Assembly: GCF_003350405.1 (NCBI RefSeq)
Contig: NZ_QQAW01000007.1
Coordinates: 154,242-218,241, forward strand
Source of the DNA: Gluconacetobacter liquefaciens
GTDB taxonomy: Bacteria > Pseudomonadota > Alphaproteobacteria > Acetobacterales > Acetobacteraceae
Direction: 5' to 3'
Length of the DNA stretch: 64,000 nt
The translations under genes were made by a program, and so were the position numbers. The first letter of the stretch is position 1. Each line of letters begins with the position of its first letter. Below are positions 10,000 through 20,207 of this stretch, piece by piece. Under the pieces are notes generated by a model. That model was not told the DNA's origin and ran no database searches. It worked only from the letters and a program-made list of their open reading frames with translations.

Positions 10000-12692
10000 G
10001 GCGCATCTACCCGGCGAAGCCGCACGCGGATGGGGGCATTGAAGGCGCGTGCTGCCAGATGTGGAGGGCACAGAGCGATGCCGGGAGGGAGCGCGGGATC
10101 GTGGCGAACCGGCAGGGTGATGGGTTCGCCGGCCAGCGTGATGTTGGCCATGGCGCCGTCCTCCAGTCCCGTCGGCAGGGTGCTTAGGCGCAGGGCGGCC
10201 GGTGCCGCGCGTGCGGCGATGGGGGGAGAAAGGGCACTGAGTTCCTCTGTGCCGAACAGTCGGTGCTCGGGCAGCAGCAGGAAATCGTCCGGGCCGAAGC
10301 TGAAAGGGGCGGGGATGTCGTAATGCCAGTCGGACGGTGCCTGGGCGGCGTCATCCAGCAGGCGGATGCCGGCGTCGCCACCGCGCATCGGGCCGCCGAT
10401 TTCCTGCTGGAATCGGTTGAGGGACTGGACGGAATTCCAGCCAGGAACCTGATAGAAGGGCACCAGTGCCCCTGGCATGTCGGGGGCGTAGGCGCCTTCC
10501 ATCGAGGGGGAGAGCGGTGTGTCCGGCGATTGCGGCAGGGGACGGTCCTGAACGCTGATATTGGCCCGTACGGCGGTGCGCCCGCTGATCCTCGCCGGTT
10601 CGCTGCGGACCCTGCGGCCGTCGAGCCGATAATCGGCGCCCGGAGCGGCGCTGCCGACCCTCGACAGGGCCGTGATGTCTTGCGCCATGGCGGCGATGAT
10701 CTGGTCGAGGTCCGTCCAGTGGGGGGCGTCGGTCATGGTGTGGGTAAGATGTTGGGCCCAGTGCCAGCTTTCCTGAACCGGCATGTCCGGGAGAATGGCC
10801 GGCAGGAAGCGCTGGGCACGGCCCTCGGTGCTGACCAGCGTGCCGCCGCTTTCGGCGAAGCTGGCGGCGGGGAGTGCCAGATCGGCTAGAGGCGCCAGAG
10901 GCGTGGCGATATGGTCGATGACGACCAGATGGGGGACGGCGGAGAGAAGGTCGTGCAGGGCCGCAGCATCCAGCCGGCGGGTCAGGTCGTTTTCCATCAC
11001 CACCAGCGTGCCGATGCGGCCGGCGCGGGCCATGGCGCGCACGTCGTCGAGCGGCAGACCGCCGAGGAGCGCCATGCCCATGCTGTTGCACTCGGGCATC
11101 ACCAGCGAAAGCGCCGGGTCGGTGCCGGCGGCATGCAGGGCGGTGGCGATGTTCGCGGCGGCATGCAGCAGGGCGGCATTGGCGTATTGCAGGCCGGCGA
11201 CGATCAGGGGGCGCCGGGCGGCCCGCAGGGCGTTGGCGAGCCTGTCCGCCAGTTGGATTTCCGTTTCCGACAGGTCCGGTGCGTCGGGCGCCGAGGCGTC
11301 GATCCGGTGGGCGATGGCAAAGCCCAGCCGGGCGAGGGTGTCGGGGGCCGCGCGGTGGGTCGTGGCCGCGACCGGGTCCAGGTCGGTGGGGGCGGGGGTG
11401 AGCACCCGCAGCGGCGAGGGGGCGTCGGTCCCCAGCATGCGCACGGCGGCATCCATCCAATGCGGCACCCTGGCCGTGTCGGCGGCGGGGTAGGCGGCCC
11501 GGCGCAGCGTCTGGCGGAGCGCCAGGCCAAGGCGCGGGGCGGTGACGCAGACATCCTCGCCCAGGACCAGAACGGCGTCGGCGGATTCCATGTCGTGCAG
11601 GCTGGGATTGCGCGCTTGCGTCGTGCGCAGCAGAGCCGGGACCAGCATCGCCAGGTCGTGGTCGGGCTGGGCCAGCCCGGTCGAGAATTGCGCGGCGCCT
11701 GTGAGGGCACGCAGGGCGAAATTGGATTCCAGCGATGCGCGTGTCGAGCCGATGCCTACGATCGGGCCGTCGGCGGCCATGGCGGCGAACCGTTCCAGCG
11801 CGGTCGCGATCGAGACGGGAACGGGGATGCCGTCCTGCCGCATCATGGGCGCGCGCGGGCGGGTGGGCGCGGACGTGAAGCCATGGCCGTAGCGCCCGCG
11901 ATCGCACAGGAAATAGCGATTGACCGCGTCGTGATAGCGGTTGATCACCCGGCGCACCGTGCCCTGTCGCGCATTGACGATGGTATTGCAGCCGACGGCG
12001 CAGTGCGCGCAGACGGAGGGGGCGCCGCGCATGTCCCATTTGCGGCTGTAGATCCTGGAAAAGGGTTTGTCGGTGAAGACACCGGTGGGGCAGATTTCGA
12101 CCAGATTGCCGCTGAAGGCGTTTTCCAGCGCGCCGTCTTCATGGCGGCCGAAATAGAGGTCGTTGTGGGCACCGAAGGCTGCGAGATCCTCGCCGCCGGC
12201 ATAATCGCGGTAGAAGCGCACGCACCGATAGCAGCCGATGCAGCGGTTCATTTCATGATTGATGAACGGGCCCAGATCCTGGTTGCGGTGCGTACGCTTG
12301 GTAAAACGGTAGCGGCGCCGGTCATGCCCGGTCATGACCGTCATGTCCTGCAAATGGCATTCGCCGCCTTCGGGGCAGACGGGGCAGTCGTGCGGGTGGT
12401 TGGTCATCAGCCACTCGACGACACCGGCGCGGAATTCCCGTGCCTGGGGATCGTCGATCGACAGGATCGTACCGTCGGTGACGGGCGTCATGCACGCCAT
12501 GACGATACGACCGGTCTTGTCGTCCGGGCCGCTGAACTGCTTGACGGCGCACTGGCGGCAGGCGCCGACCGAGCCGAGTTCGGGGTGCCAGCAGAAATAA
12601 GGGAGATCGGCGCCGGCTTCCAGACAGGCTTGCAGCAGATTTTCATCCGTGCGGGCGGGGCAGGCGCGGCCGTCGATGAGGATCGTCGCCAT
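9996..12692 (-). CDS. nuoG: NADH-quinone oxidoreductase subunit G
   Basis: The 898-residue subunit is the large iron-sulfur protein of the peripheral arm. From the N-terminus it has a [2Fe-2S] domain (Cys34, Cys45, Cys48), the His/Cys cluster segment HPHDCPVC with GGECHLQD, the [10 protein letters not shown] tetracysteine set, and CAHCAVGC at the start of a molybdopterin-oxidoreductase-like domain. CAHCAVGC is the extra N7-type cluster found in some bacterial NuoG proteins. I chose the ATG at 12692, which has an AAGGAA site 7 bases upstream; the next upstream start at 12719 would overlap nuoF. Confidence 0.94.
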   Translation of the reverse strand: MATILIDGRACPARTDENLLQACLEAGADLPYFCWHPELGSVGACRQCAVKQFSGPDDKTGRIVMACMTPVTDGTILSIDDPQAREFRAGVVEWLMTNHPHDCPVCPEGGECHLQDMTVMTGHDRRRYRFTKRTHRNQDLGPFINHEMNRCIGCYRCVRFYRDYAGGEDLAAFGAHNDLYFGRHEDGALENAFSGNLVEICPTGVFTDKPFSRIYSRKWDMRGAPSVCAHCAVGCNTIVNARQGTVRRVINRYHDAVNRYFLCDRGRYGHGFTSAPTRPRAPMMRQDGIPVPVSIATALERFAAMAADGPIVGIGSTRASLESNFALRALTGAAQFSTGLAQPDHDLAMLVPALLRTTQARNPSLHDMESADAVLVLGEDVCVTAPRLGLALRQTLRRAAYPAADTARVPHWMDAAVRMLGTDAPSPLRVLTPAPTDLDPVAATTHRAAPDTLARLGFAIAHRIDASAPDAPDLSETEIQLADRLANALRAARRPLIVAGLQYANAALLHAAANIATALHAAGTDPALSLVMPECNSMGMALLGGLPLDDVRAMARAGRIGTLVVMENDLTRRLDAAALHDLLSAVPHLVVIDHIATPLAPLADLALPAASFAESGGTLVSTEGRAQRFLPAILPDMPVQESWHWAQHLTHTMTDAPHWTDLDQIIAAMAQDITALSRVGSAAPGADYRLDGRRVRSEPARISGRTAVRANISVQDRPLPQSPDTPLSPSMEGAYAPDMPGALVPFYQVPGWNSVQSLNRFQQEIGGPMRGGDAGIRLLDDAAQAPSDWHYDIPAPFSFGPDDFLLLPEHRLFGTEELSALSPPIAARAAPAALRLSTLPTGLEDGAMANITLAGEPITLPVRHDPALPPGIALCPPHLAARAFNAPIRVRLRRVDAP

Positions 12693-12705
12693 CGTCCCGT
12701 TCCTT

Positions 12706-14001
12706 CTAGGCGGTTTCACGCAGCGGGCAGCGCTGCTGGTGGATGTGGGCGTCGAAATCCTCGCGGAACAGCTTCAGCCCGCTGGCCAGCGGGGCCATGG
12801 CGCCGGGGGCATGGGCGCAGAAGGTGCGGCCCATCGGGCCGAGCATGCGGGCATGGTCGTGCAGGCGGTCCAGATCCTCGGGTTCGCCGGTGCCGGACTC
12901 GATGGCGCCGAGCAGGCGCTCCACCCAGGGCAGGCCGTCGCGGCATGGCGTGCACCAGCCGCAGGATTCCTGGGCGAAGAAATGTTCCAGATTATGCAGC
13001 ATGCCGACGGGGCAGGTGCGGTCGTCCAGCAGGATGGCAAGGCCGGTACCCAGCCGGCTGCCTGCCTTTTCCACCGTGCCATAATCCATCGTCACGTCGA
13101 TCTGTCCGGCGTCGAGAAAGGCGGTGGAGGCGCCGCCGGGCAGGAAGGCGCGCAACCGGTAGCCGTCGCGCATGCCGCCGGCATGGTGCTCGATGATCTC
13201 GCGAAGCGGGGTGCCCATCGGCAGTTCCCACGCGCCGGGGCGGCGCACGCGGCCGCTGACGCCGTAGATCTTGGTGCCGCTGTCCGGGCCGAGACCGAGC
13301 GAGAGGAACCACGCCGCGCCGTTGGTGACGATGTGCGGCAGGTTGCAGAGCGTCTCGACATTGTTGACGACGCTGGGCGCGCCCCACAGGCCGCCGACCT
13401 GCGGAAAGGGGGGCTTGCTGCGCGGCTGAGCCCGGCGGCCTTCAAGCGCGGTCAGCAGGGCGGTTTCCTCGCCGCAGATATAGCGGCCGCCGCTGGCGTG
13501 GACGTGGATTTCGAACCCGAAGCCGGAGCCGAGGATGTTCTCGCCCAGCCACCCGACCTCACGGGCTTCCGCGATGGCGTGGTTCAGGCGCTCCAGCGCC
13601 AGATGGTATTCGCCGCGCAGGAAGATCACGCCGTGGCCGGCCTGGATGGCGTAGCCGGCGACGATCATGCCTTCGATCAGTTGCAGCGGATTGCCTTCCA
13701 GCAGCAGCCGGTCCTTGAAGGTGCCGGGTTCCATCTCGTCCGCGTTGGCGATGAGGTATTTGCGGCGGGTGGTGGCCGGGTCCCTGGGTACGAAGCTCCA
13801 TTTCTGGCCGGTGCCGAAGCCGGCGCCCCCGCGTCCGCGCAGTTTCGATGCGGTGACGAGGTCGATGACCGCCTCGGGTGTCATGTCGCGCAGGGCGCGG
13901 CGCGCCGCCTGCCAGCCGCCGGCGCGGCCATAGGCGGCGCAATCGGGCGGCCCGTCCGGCAGGCCGATCATGGCGGTCAGGGGCCGTTCGGACGGGCTCA
14001 T
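12706..14001 (-). CDS. nuoF: NADH-quinone oxidoreductase subunit F (NADH and FMN binding)
   Basis: The 431-residue protein takes electrons from NADH onto FMN. It contains the glycine-rich GRGGAGFGTGQKW loop, the NADEMEPGTFKDR segment and GGRYICGEETALL typical of the NADH/FMN site. Near the C-terminus, ESCGWCTPCRDG supplies three of the cysteines for [4Fe-4S] cluster N3. The ATG at 14001 overlaps the nuoE stop by 4 bp. The longer open frame upstream overlaps nuoE and is not coding. Confidence 0.95.
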   Translation of the reverse strand: MSPSERPLTAMIGLPDGPPDCAAYGRAGGWQAARRALRDMTPEAVIDLVTASKLRGRGGAGFGTGQKWSFVPRDPATTRRKYLIANADEMEPGTFKDRLLLEGNPLQLIEGMIVAGYAIQAGHGVIFLRGEYHLALERLNHAIAEAREVGWLGENILGSGFGFEIHVHASGGRYICGEETALLTALEGRRAQPRSKPPFPQVGGLWGAPSVVNNVETLCNLPHIVTNGAAWFLSLGLGPDSGTKIYGVSGRVRRPGAWELPMGTPLREIIEHHAGGMRDGYRLRAFLPGGASTAFLDAGQIDVTMDYGTVEKAGSRLGTGLAILLDDRTCPVGMLHNLEHFFAQESCGWCTPCRDGLPWVERLLGAIESGTGEPEDLDRLHDHARMLGPMGRTFCAHAPGAMAPLASGLKLFREDFDAHIHQQRCPLRETA

Positions 14002-14492
14002 GATGCGGCCCCTCGCAGGCCGTCGGCCAGCCGTTCCGCTGTTTCGGCGTCCAGGTCGCCATGCAGGGTGCGGTCCACCAGCATGGCTGGCGCGTGGTCG
14101 CAATGGCCCAGGCAGACGATGGGCAGCAGCGTGACCGCGCCGTCCGGCGTGGTTTCGCCCGGCCGGATGCCCAGCCGGGCTTGCAGACGTGCGCAGACCG
14201 TGTCGCGGCCCATGATCCAGCATGAGACGCTGTCGCACAGCATGATGACGTGCCGCCCCACCGGGCGGCGGAAGATCAGGTTGAAATAGGTGGCGATGCC
14301 GTCGAGATCGGCCGGCGACATGCCTAGCAGGGAGGCTGTTTCGGCCAGGTGCGCGTCGCTGACCCAGCCGAACCGCTCCTGCACCATCGTAAGGGCGGAG
14401 ACCGAGGCCGCGCGGGGCCGGTGCTCGGCGCGGGCGAGGTCGGCGATCCGCGCCCGCAGCTCGGCGGGGAGGGGCGTGTCAGCGGTCGACAT
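13998..14492 (-). CDS. nuoE: NADH-quinone oxidoreductase subunit E
   Basis: The 164-residue thioredoxin-fold protein binds [2Fe-2S] cluster N1a. The ligands are visible as CDSVSC, with its two cysteines, and VCLGHC, with the second pair. The helical N-terminal part has the [13 protein letters not shown] stretch conserved in NuoE/NDUFV2. It pairs with NuoF in the NADH-dehydrogenase module. Its start overlaps the end of nuoCD by 14 bp. Confidence 0.95.
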   Translation of the reverse strand: MSTADTPLPAELRARIADLARAEHRPRAASVSALTMVQERFGWVSDAHLAETASLLGMSPADLDGIATYFNLIFRRPVGRHVIMLCDSVSCWIMGRDTVCARLQARLGIRPGETTPDGAVTLLPIVCLGHCDHAPAMLVDRTLHGDLDAETAERLADGLRGAAS

Positions 14493-16263
14493 CGGCCATC
14501 ACGAAATCGATGCTGCCGATGATGGCGATCAGGTCGGCGATCATGGCGCCACGGCTGATCAGCGGGATCATCTGCAAATGCGGGAAGGACGGGGTGCGGA
14601 TGCGGGTGCGGTAGGACATGGTGCCGCCGTCGCTGATCAGGTGATACTGGTTGAGCCCCTTGGTGGCCTCGACACAGCCCCGCGCCTCGCCGGGCGGAAT
14701 GACCGGGCCCCAGCTCACGTTCAGGAAATGATGGATCAGGGTTTCGATGTCGTGCATCGTCCGCGCCCTGGGCGGCGGCGTGGTGAGCGGGTGGTCCGCC
14801 TTGATCGGGCCGGCCGGCATGTTGTCGACGCACTGGCGGACGATGCGCAGGCTCTGGCGGATTTCGGCGATATGCACCACCACGCGGTCGTAGCAATCGC
14901 CGTTCGTGGCGGTGGGGATATCGAATGCGAGTTGGTCGTAGCAGGCATAGGGGGCCTGACGGCGGTAATCCCATTCCAGGCCGCAGGCGCGCAGGCCGGG
15001 GCCGGTGACGCCCCATTCGATCGCCTCGCGCAGCGTGTAGGCGCCCACGCCCTTGGTGCGTGCGCGGAAAATACCGTTGCGCATCACCATTTTCTCGTAC
15101 TCGTCGAGGCGTTTGGGCAGGTAGTCGAGGAACGTGCGGATCAGGCCGTCCCAGCCCACGGGCAGGTCCATCGCCACGCCGCCGATGCGGAAGAAGGCCG
15201 GATGCATCCGAAAACCGCAGATGGCTTCGATAATCTCGAACACCCGCTCGCGGTCGGTGAACATGTAGAAGACGGGCGAAAGCTGGCCCACGTCCTGGCT
15301 CATGGTGCCGTAGAAGACCAGGTGGCTGGCGATGCGGAACAGTTCGGCCAGCATCACGCGGATCATCTGCGCGCGGGGCGGAACCTGGATGCCGGCCAGG
15401 GTTTCCACCGCCATGACATAGGGGAAATTGTTCATCACGCCGCCCAGATAGTCGACGCGATCGGTATAGGGGATGTAGCTGTGCCAGGATTGGCGCTCGC
15501 CCATCTTCTCGGCGCCGCGATGGTGGAAGCCGATATCGGGCACGGCATCGACGATCCGCTCGCCCTCCAGTTGCAGCACGATGCGGAAGACACCGTGCAC
15601 GCTGGGGTGATTGGGGCCGAGATTGAGAAACATGAAATCGGTGTTCGCCGAATGCCGGCGCATGCCCCACTGGCCGGGGTCGAAGCGCAGGGCTTCCTGC
15701 TCGCGCTTTTCCGCGTCCTCGGTCAGGCTGTAGGGCGGCATTTCGGTGGCGCGGGCGTAATGGTCCTTGCGCAGGGGGTGGCCGGTCCATGTGGGGGGCG
15801 TCAGGATGCGGCGCAGGAACGGGTGGTCGTCGAAAACGATGCCGAACAGATCCCAGGCTTCGCATTCGTACCAGTTCGCGTTCGGCCACAGGTCGCTGAT
15901 GGTGGGGGCGTGCGGGCGCTCTTCCGGCAGGGGGACTTTCACGCGCAGTTCGTCACCGGCGTTGGCGAACGCGAGCAGGTGATAGACCAGCGTGAAGGCG
16001 GATGCGGGCTGCCCGTCGCGATGCGTGCGTTCGCGTTCGTCGATCACTGTGAGATCGAGCAGCATGCGGAGCGCCGTGTCCGGCTGTTTCAGGCGGGCGA
16101 GTGCCGCATGCACGTCCTGCCGCGCGATCCACACCGTCGGGACACCGTCGCGCGTGGGCTCGATGGCCAGGATCACCGGCGTGGGGGCACGCGCCACCTG
16201 TTCGAACATGGTTTCGGACGTGCGAAGATCGGCTGGCCGGGGTGGGGTGGCCACGATCATCAT
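14479..16263 (-). CDS. nuoCD: NADH-quinone oxidoreductase fused subunit C/D
   Basis: The 594-residue protein is a natural fusion. Residues about 1-190 are NuoC-like (30-kDa subunit), including [17 protein letters not shown] and the RKDH segment. The remainder is NuoD-like (49-kDa subunit), with [35 protein letters not shown], and a C-terminus that helps form the quinone site. The fusion is known in enterobacteria, pseudomonads and some acetic acid bacteria, whereas most alphaproteobacteria keep the genes separate. Two adjacent ATGs occur at 16263 and 16260; the GGAGG just upstream is better spaced for the second. Confidence 0.95.
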   Translation of the reverse strand: MMIVATPPRPADLRTSETMFEQVARAPTPVILAIEPTRDGVPTVWIARQDVHAALARLKQPDTALRMLLDLTVIDERERTHRDGQPASAFTLVYHLLAFANAGDELRVKVPLPEERPHAPTISDLWPNANWYECEAWDLFGIVFDDHPFLRRILTPPTWTGHPLRKDHYARATEMPPYSLTEDAEKREQEALRFDPGQWGMRRHSANTDFMFLNLGPNHPSVHGVFRIVLQLEGERIVDAVPDIGFHHRGAEKMGERQSWHSYIPYTDRVDYLGGVMNNFPYVMAVETLAGIQVPPRAQMIRVMLAELFRIASHLVFYGTMSQDVGQLSPVFYMFTDRERVFEIIEAICGFRMHPAFFRIGGVAMDLPVGWDGLIRTFLDYLPKRLDEYEKMVMRNGIFRARTKGVGAYTLREAIEWGVTGPGLRACGLEWDYRRQAPYACYDQLAFDIPTATNGDCYDRVVVHIAEIRQSLRIVRQCVDNMPAGPIKADHPLTTPPPRARTMHDIETLIHHFLNVSWGPVIPPGEARGCVEATKGLNQYHLISDGGTMSYRTRIRTPSFPHLQMIPLISRGAMIADLIAIIGSIDFVMADVDR

Positions 16264-16272
16264 CGCCTCCGT

Positions 16273-16914
16273 TCAGAGCGCGTCGGGGGAGCGGAGGTCC
16301 CGTGCCGCCCGGCGCGCGTCGCGTTTGGCATCGCGCATGCTGGGCGGGGTGACACGCTCGATGCCTTGCGGGCCGACCATCCAGCTTAACGGGCGCCGCT
16401 GGGTGCCGATGGCGTTCTGCAACAGCATCAGCCCTTCCAGCAGAGCATCGGGGCGGGGTGGGCAGCCCGGCACGTAGACATCGACCGGCAGGAAGGAATC
16501 CACGCCCTGGACCACGCTGTAGATATCGTACATGCCGCCCGAATTGGCGCAGGAACCCATCGAGATGACCCAGCGCGGCTCCAGCATCTGATCGTAGAGA
16601 TATTTGATGATCGGCGCCATTTTCACGAATACGGTGCCGGAAATGACAATCAGGTCGGCCTCGCGCGGGGTGGCGCGCAGCACTTCGGACCCGAAGCGCG
16701 CGATATCGTATTTGCTGGTGAAGGCGGTCGCCATTTCGACATAGCAGCAGGACAGGCCGAAATTGAACGGCCAGATCGAATGCTTCTGGCCCCAGGACAC
16801 GAAATCCTGCAAACGGCCCATGACCAGGTTACGCCGGATCGTTTCGGTTGCGCTCGGGTTCTCCGGTTGCACGGGAGGTGGCGCGTCCGTGGCCGATGTC
16901 ATGGACCAGCGCAT
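16273..16914 (-). CDS. nuoB: NADH-quinone oxidoreductase subunit B (cluster N2)
   Basis: The 213-residue protein holds [4Fe-4S] cluster N2, the direct electron donor to quinone. The adjacent cysteines in LSCCYVEM, the [10 protein letters not shown] cysteine and the [12 protein letters not shown] cysteine are all present. The N-terminal 30 residues and a basic C-terminal tail are lineage-specific extensions. It starts one base after nuoA ends and sits 9 bp before nuoCD. Confidence 0.95.
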   Translation of the reverse strand: MRWSMTSATDAPPPVQPENPSATETIRRNLVMGRLQDFVSWGQKHSIWPFNFGLSCCYVEMATAFTSKYDIARFGSEVLRATPREADLIVISGTVFVKMAPIIKYLYDQMLEPRWVISMGSCANSGGMYDIYSVVQGVDSFLPVDVYVPGCPPRPDALLEGLMLLQNAIGTQRRPLSWMVGPQGIERVTPPSMRDAKRDARRAARDLRSPDAL

Positions 16915-16915
16915 G

Positions 16916-17332
16916 CTAGAGAACCTTTCGGGTCAGTCGTTGCGTCGGGCCCCATTCCAGGCCACCGCTGCGCCACAGATAGGCCAGCGCGATGGCCAGG
17001 AAGCCGAGGAACAGAAGCACCGCCGCGTAGCCCTGCCACCCGGCCTGTCGCGCCACCGTGGCCCATGAGAACAGGAAAACCGCCTCGGCATCGAAAATCA
17101 CGAAAAACACGGCGATCAGGTAATATTGCACCGGCAGGCGCAGGTGGGCCGAACCCACCGGCAGGATGCCGGATTCGAACGGCAGGTTCATCGACGCGCC
17201 ACGGGCCGGCCCGACCCGGCGGTTGCCGGTGACGGATGCCAGGGCCAGCATCACCGACAGCAGGACCGCAATGGCGATGGCGTAAAGCATCAACGGATGC
17301 AGCACACAGAAGCTACACATGGACGACACCAT
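16916..17332 (-). CDS. nuoA: NADH-quinone oxidoreductase subunit A
   Basis: This is the first gene of the nuo operon. The 138-residue protein has three transmembrane helices, with the conserved [33 protein letters not shown] core (written here as the segment near residues 51-83) whose acidic residues flank the quinone tunnel. No strong ribosome site is visible before the ATG at 17332, and in-frame ATGs at 17320 and 17290 are alternatives. The 219-bp gap upstream is the likely operon promoter region. Confidence 0.92.
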   Translation of the reverse strand: MVSSMCSFCVLHPLMLYAIAIAVLLSVMLALASVTGNRRVGPARGASMNLPFESGILPVGSAHLRLPVQYYLIAVFFVIFDAEAVFLFSWATVARQAGWQGYAAVLLFLGFLAIALAYLWRSGGLEWGPTQRLTRKVL

Positions 17333-17435
17333 CGGGTTGTCGCGGCTACCAGGAGTGGCGACGCCGCGTGCGTCGGTGTTGGGATCGCTCAGGGGCTGTT
17401 CTGAAAATATCTATTCTGGGTCGGGAACTGATCGG

Positions 17436-17460
17436 CGCAGGTTGCGGCCTGCGTTTTTTT
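17436..17460 (+). terminator. Rho-independent terminator-like hairpin, plus-strand orientation
   Basis: CGCAGG (17436-17441) and CCTGCG (17448-17453) form a GC-rich 6-bp stem with a 6-base loop, followed at once by seven T residues (17454-17460). Read on the plus strand this is a textbook intrinsic terminator. Both flanking genes (nuoA and the efflux outer-membrane gene) are on the minus strand, so on that strand the run precedes the stem as A residues and would not terminate. It would stop an antisense or divergent plus-strand transcript starting inside or upstream of nuoA. Confidence 0.55.
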
Positions 17461-17551
17461 CTGGAAACGGTCTGTTCGAACCATCTCGCTATGCCGGCTG
17501 AACGTGGGGTGCGGAGACCGGGTTGCCGGCCGGGAAACCTTTAACGGCGAT

Positions 17552-19030
17552 TTAACGATGTCGCGGACTGGCTGCTTGCCCCGCCCGCCATCCGCCGCCC
17601 ATGGCCCGCACGAGGTCGATCCCCGCGACCAGGCGGCGGGTAGCGATGGCGATCATGCCCTCGCGTGCCTGAAGTTCCGCTGTCTGGGCGATGACGACCT
17701 GAAGATAATCCACCGCGCCTTCGCGATACTGGATGGATGCCAACTGGTTGGTGCGGGCGGCGGCGGTAACCGCTTCCTCCTGTCGCGCGGAGGCGTCGGC
17801 CAGATGGTTGAGCAGGGCAAGCTGATCCTCGACCTCGCGGAAGGCCGTAAGGGACGTTTGCCGGTAATTCGCGGCCATTTCGGCATAGGCGGCATGCATG
17901 GCCGCCAGATCGGCGAAGCGCCGGCCGCCGTCGAAGACCGCCAGTGTGGCCAGTGCCGGGCCGAGTGCCCATACGCCTGTGCCGGCGGAGAGGAGCATGC
18001 CGGTTGTCGTCGCCGATCCGCCCGAGGCGCCGAGGGTAATGGCGGGGAAGAAAGCCGCCCGCGCGATGCCGATGCGCGCGTTGGCCGCCGCCATATGCCG
18101 CTCGGCGGCGGCGACATCCGGCCGGCGTTGCAGCAGAGCAGACGGGGCCGTGGTGGGAATGACCGGGACCGGGTCCAGCGCGCCGGCCGGCGGAAGCGAG
18201 AAAAGGGAGGGTTCCTCGCCGATCAGCACTGCGATGGCATGTTCGGTCAGGGCGCGATTGGCCACCTGCTGGTCCAGTTCGGACTGTACGGAGGCCAGTT
18301 GGGTGCGGGCTCGGCCGACATCGAGTTCGCTGGCGGCGCCGCCGCTAAAGCGCGTCGTGGTCAGGTTCAATGCCGCCTGGTAGGCGCTGACCGTGCGCCG
18401 CAGTACGTCGATCCGGGCATCCAGTCCGCGTAACTGGAAATAATCCTCGGCCAGTTCGGCCTCCAGGCTGAGGCGCATGCCAGCCAGATCGTCGGCGCTG
18501 GCCTGGGCCTCGGACCGCGCGGCGGCGACGAGGTTGCGTATGCGGCCCCAGATGTCGGGCTCCCACGAGACGGTGCCCCCAGCCGCGTATGTGCGATAAT
18601 CGAAATAATTGCCGGTCTGCGGAAGGACGGCCCGTTCGCGCTCGGCGCTGGAGGACGCGTCGATTTGGGGAAAGAATTCGGCGCGCGCGCGTCGCACCAG
18701 GGCTCGGGCCTGATCATATCGTGCGACTGCCGCCGCGAGTTGCGGGCTGCCAAGTTCGATCCGGGCTTCCAGATCGTTCAGTCGGGTATCGGCCATGATC
18801 GTCCACCAATCCTGGCGCGCCGATGTGTCAGACGGCTGGGCTGGGGTCCAGGGGCCGGTTTCCTTGAAGGTGGCGGGCAAGTTGGGGGGCGAGGGGGGCT
18901 GGTAATGCGGGGCCAGGTTGCAGCCGGCGAGCAGGGAGAGGGTCAGAAGCAGGGGGCCACCCTGCACCCGGCCGGGAAAAATTGCCCCTGTCACCCGTGC
19001 TCGGGAGAAACGCCGGCGCTCAGGCGCCAT
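17552..19030 (-). CDS. Efflux outer-membrane lipoprotein, NodT/OMF family
   Basis: The 492-residue protein is the outer-membrane channel of a tripartite pump. It has a lipoprotein signal ending in the lipobox LLAGC, then NLAPHYQPP, and two OMF repeats with long coiled-coil stretches. Typical family segments include VSWEPDIWGRIRNLVAAAR near residue 160 and RRPDVAAAERHMAAANARIG in the second half. I chose the ATG at 19030, which overlaps the adaptor gene by 11 bp and gives a normal signal peptide; the longer start at 19144 lies inside the adaptor gene. Substrate is unknown. Confidence 0.92.
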   Translation of the reverse strand: MAPERRRFSRARVTGAIFPGRVQGGPLLLTLSLLAGCNLAPHYQPPSPPNLPATFKETGPWTPAQPSDTSARQDWWTIMADTRLNDLEARIELGSPQLAAAVARYDQARALVRRARAEFFPQIDASSSAERERAVLPQTGNYFDYRTYAAGGTVSWEPDIWGRIRNLVAAARSEAQASADDLAGMRLSLEAELAEDYFQLRGLDARIDVLRRTVSAYQAALNLTTTRFSGGAASELDVGRARTQLASVQSELDQQVANRALTEHAIAVLIGEEPSLFSLPPAGALDPVPVIPTTAPSALLQRRPDVAAAERHMAAANARIGIARAAFFPAITLGASGGSATTTGMLLSAGTGVWALGPALATLAVFDGGRRFADLAAMHAAYAEMAANYRQTSLTAFREVEDQLALLNHLADASARQEEAVTAAARTNQLASIQYREGAVDYLQVVIAQTAELQAREGMIAIATRRLVAGIDLVRAMGGGWRAGQAASPRHR

Positions 19031-20207
19031 GCGGGTGCTCCGGTTCCCGCGGTTCGACCGCGTCGCCGTCGCGCAGATCGTCCCTGGGATTGTCGATGAC
19101 GGCGCTTTGTGGCGGCAGGCCCGTGACCGCGAGTTCGGTGCCAAAATCGGTTACGATGGTGATGGGCTGGATTTTGACATGGTGGCTGGAATCCATCAGG
19201 GCGACGGTCGTGCCATTGCGTCGGAACAGCAGGCTGCTGGCGGGCACGCGGACGAGATCGTTATCCCTGCTCGGATCGGTGCCGGGGAAGGTGAAGGCGA
19301 TCTGGGCATAGGCCCCCGGTTTCAGCAGGTTTTCGCCATTATCGTAGACAAGCTGCACCAGCATCGCGCCGGATTGGGGATCGACGGCGTCCGAGGAATG
19401 AATGAGGTGGGCCTGAAAGGTTCGGCCGGGATAGTCGGGCACCGTGAACGCGACCACCATGCCGTCCTGCATTCTTGCGGCATAGGCCTGGGGGACGCTG
19501 ACATAGAGCCGTAGCCGGACGACATCGGAAACGGTGAAGAGGGGCTGCGCCGCCGAAGTGCCGGCGGCGATCAGCGCGCCGATGTCGGTGGCGCGGCTGG
19601 TGACCACGCCGGTGAACGGCGCCACGATATGTTTGAAGCCGGAGAGGGTCTGCAGCCGTTCCACCTCCGCCGCCGCCTCGTGGCGCGTGGCTTCGCTGGC
19701 GGCGAAATTGCCTCTTCGTTCGTCGGTTTCCTGTTGCGAGACCGCGTTCTGCGCATTGAGGCGGTCCCAGCGGCGGGTGGTGATTCCGGCGAGGTCGCGC
19801 TGGGCGGTGCGGGTCGCCAGCACGGCGCGAGCGGCGGCGAGTTGCTGGTCGACGTCCGGGGTGTCGATCTCTGCCAGTAACTGCCCTTCCTGCACCTTTT
19901 GTCCGATATCGACGTACCAGCGCCGGAGATAGCCGTTGGTCCGCGCATAGACCGGCGCGCTGTACCAGGCCTGCAACCGGCCGGGCAGGACCAGCCTGTC
20001 CATTGCCATGCCGCCTGGGTGGACGATGCTCACCGTCGGGATGGCGGCGGCTTGTGTCGACGCATGAAGCAGGTGGCGGGCGTGGAGGCGCAAAAGCGTG
20101 CCTGCCACCAGGACCAGCGCAAAGACCGCGCCCGCGATCAGCACGAACCGGCCGAGCCGGGGCTGGGGCCGGTCGCCCTGTATCGTCCCTGGCGCGGGGT
20201 CAGGCAT
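19020..20207 (-). CDS. RND efflux periplasmic adaptor (membrane fusion protein)
   Basis: The 395-residue adaptor has one N-terminal membrane anchor (about residues 22-42). It then has the first beta-barrel/lipoyl half (WYVDIGQKVQEGQLLAEIDTPDVDQQL), an alpha-hairpin, and the second lipoyl half (IVAPFTGVVTSRATDIGALI). It bridges the inner-membrane pump and the outer-membrane channel. The ATG at 20207 overlaps the pump gene by 8 bp. The upstream extension of the open frame is shadow sequence over the pump gene. Confidence 0.92.
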   Translation of the reverse strand: MPDPAPGTIQGDRPQPRLGRFVLIAGAVFALVLVAGTLLRLHARHLLHASTQAAAIPTVSIVHPGGMAMDRLVLPGRLQAWYSAPVYARTNGYLRRWYVDIGQKVQEGQLLAEIDTPDVDQQLAAARAVLATRTAQRDLAGITTRRWDRLNAQNAVSQQETDERRGNFAASEATRHEAAAEVERLQTLSGFKHIVAPFTGVVTSRATDIGALIAAGTSAAQPLFTVSDVVRLRLYVSVPQAYAARMQDGMVVAFTVPDYPGRTFQAHLIHSSDAVDPQSGAMLVQLVYDNGENLLKPGAYAQIAFTFPGTDPSRDNDLVRVPASSLLFRRNGTTVALMDSSHHVKIQPITIVTDFGTELAVTGLPPQSAVIDNPRDDLRDGDAVEPREPEHPHGA

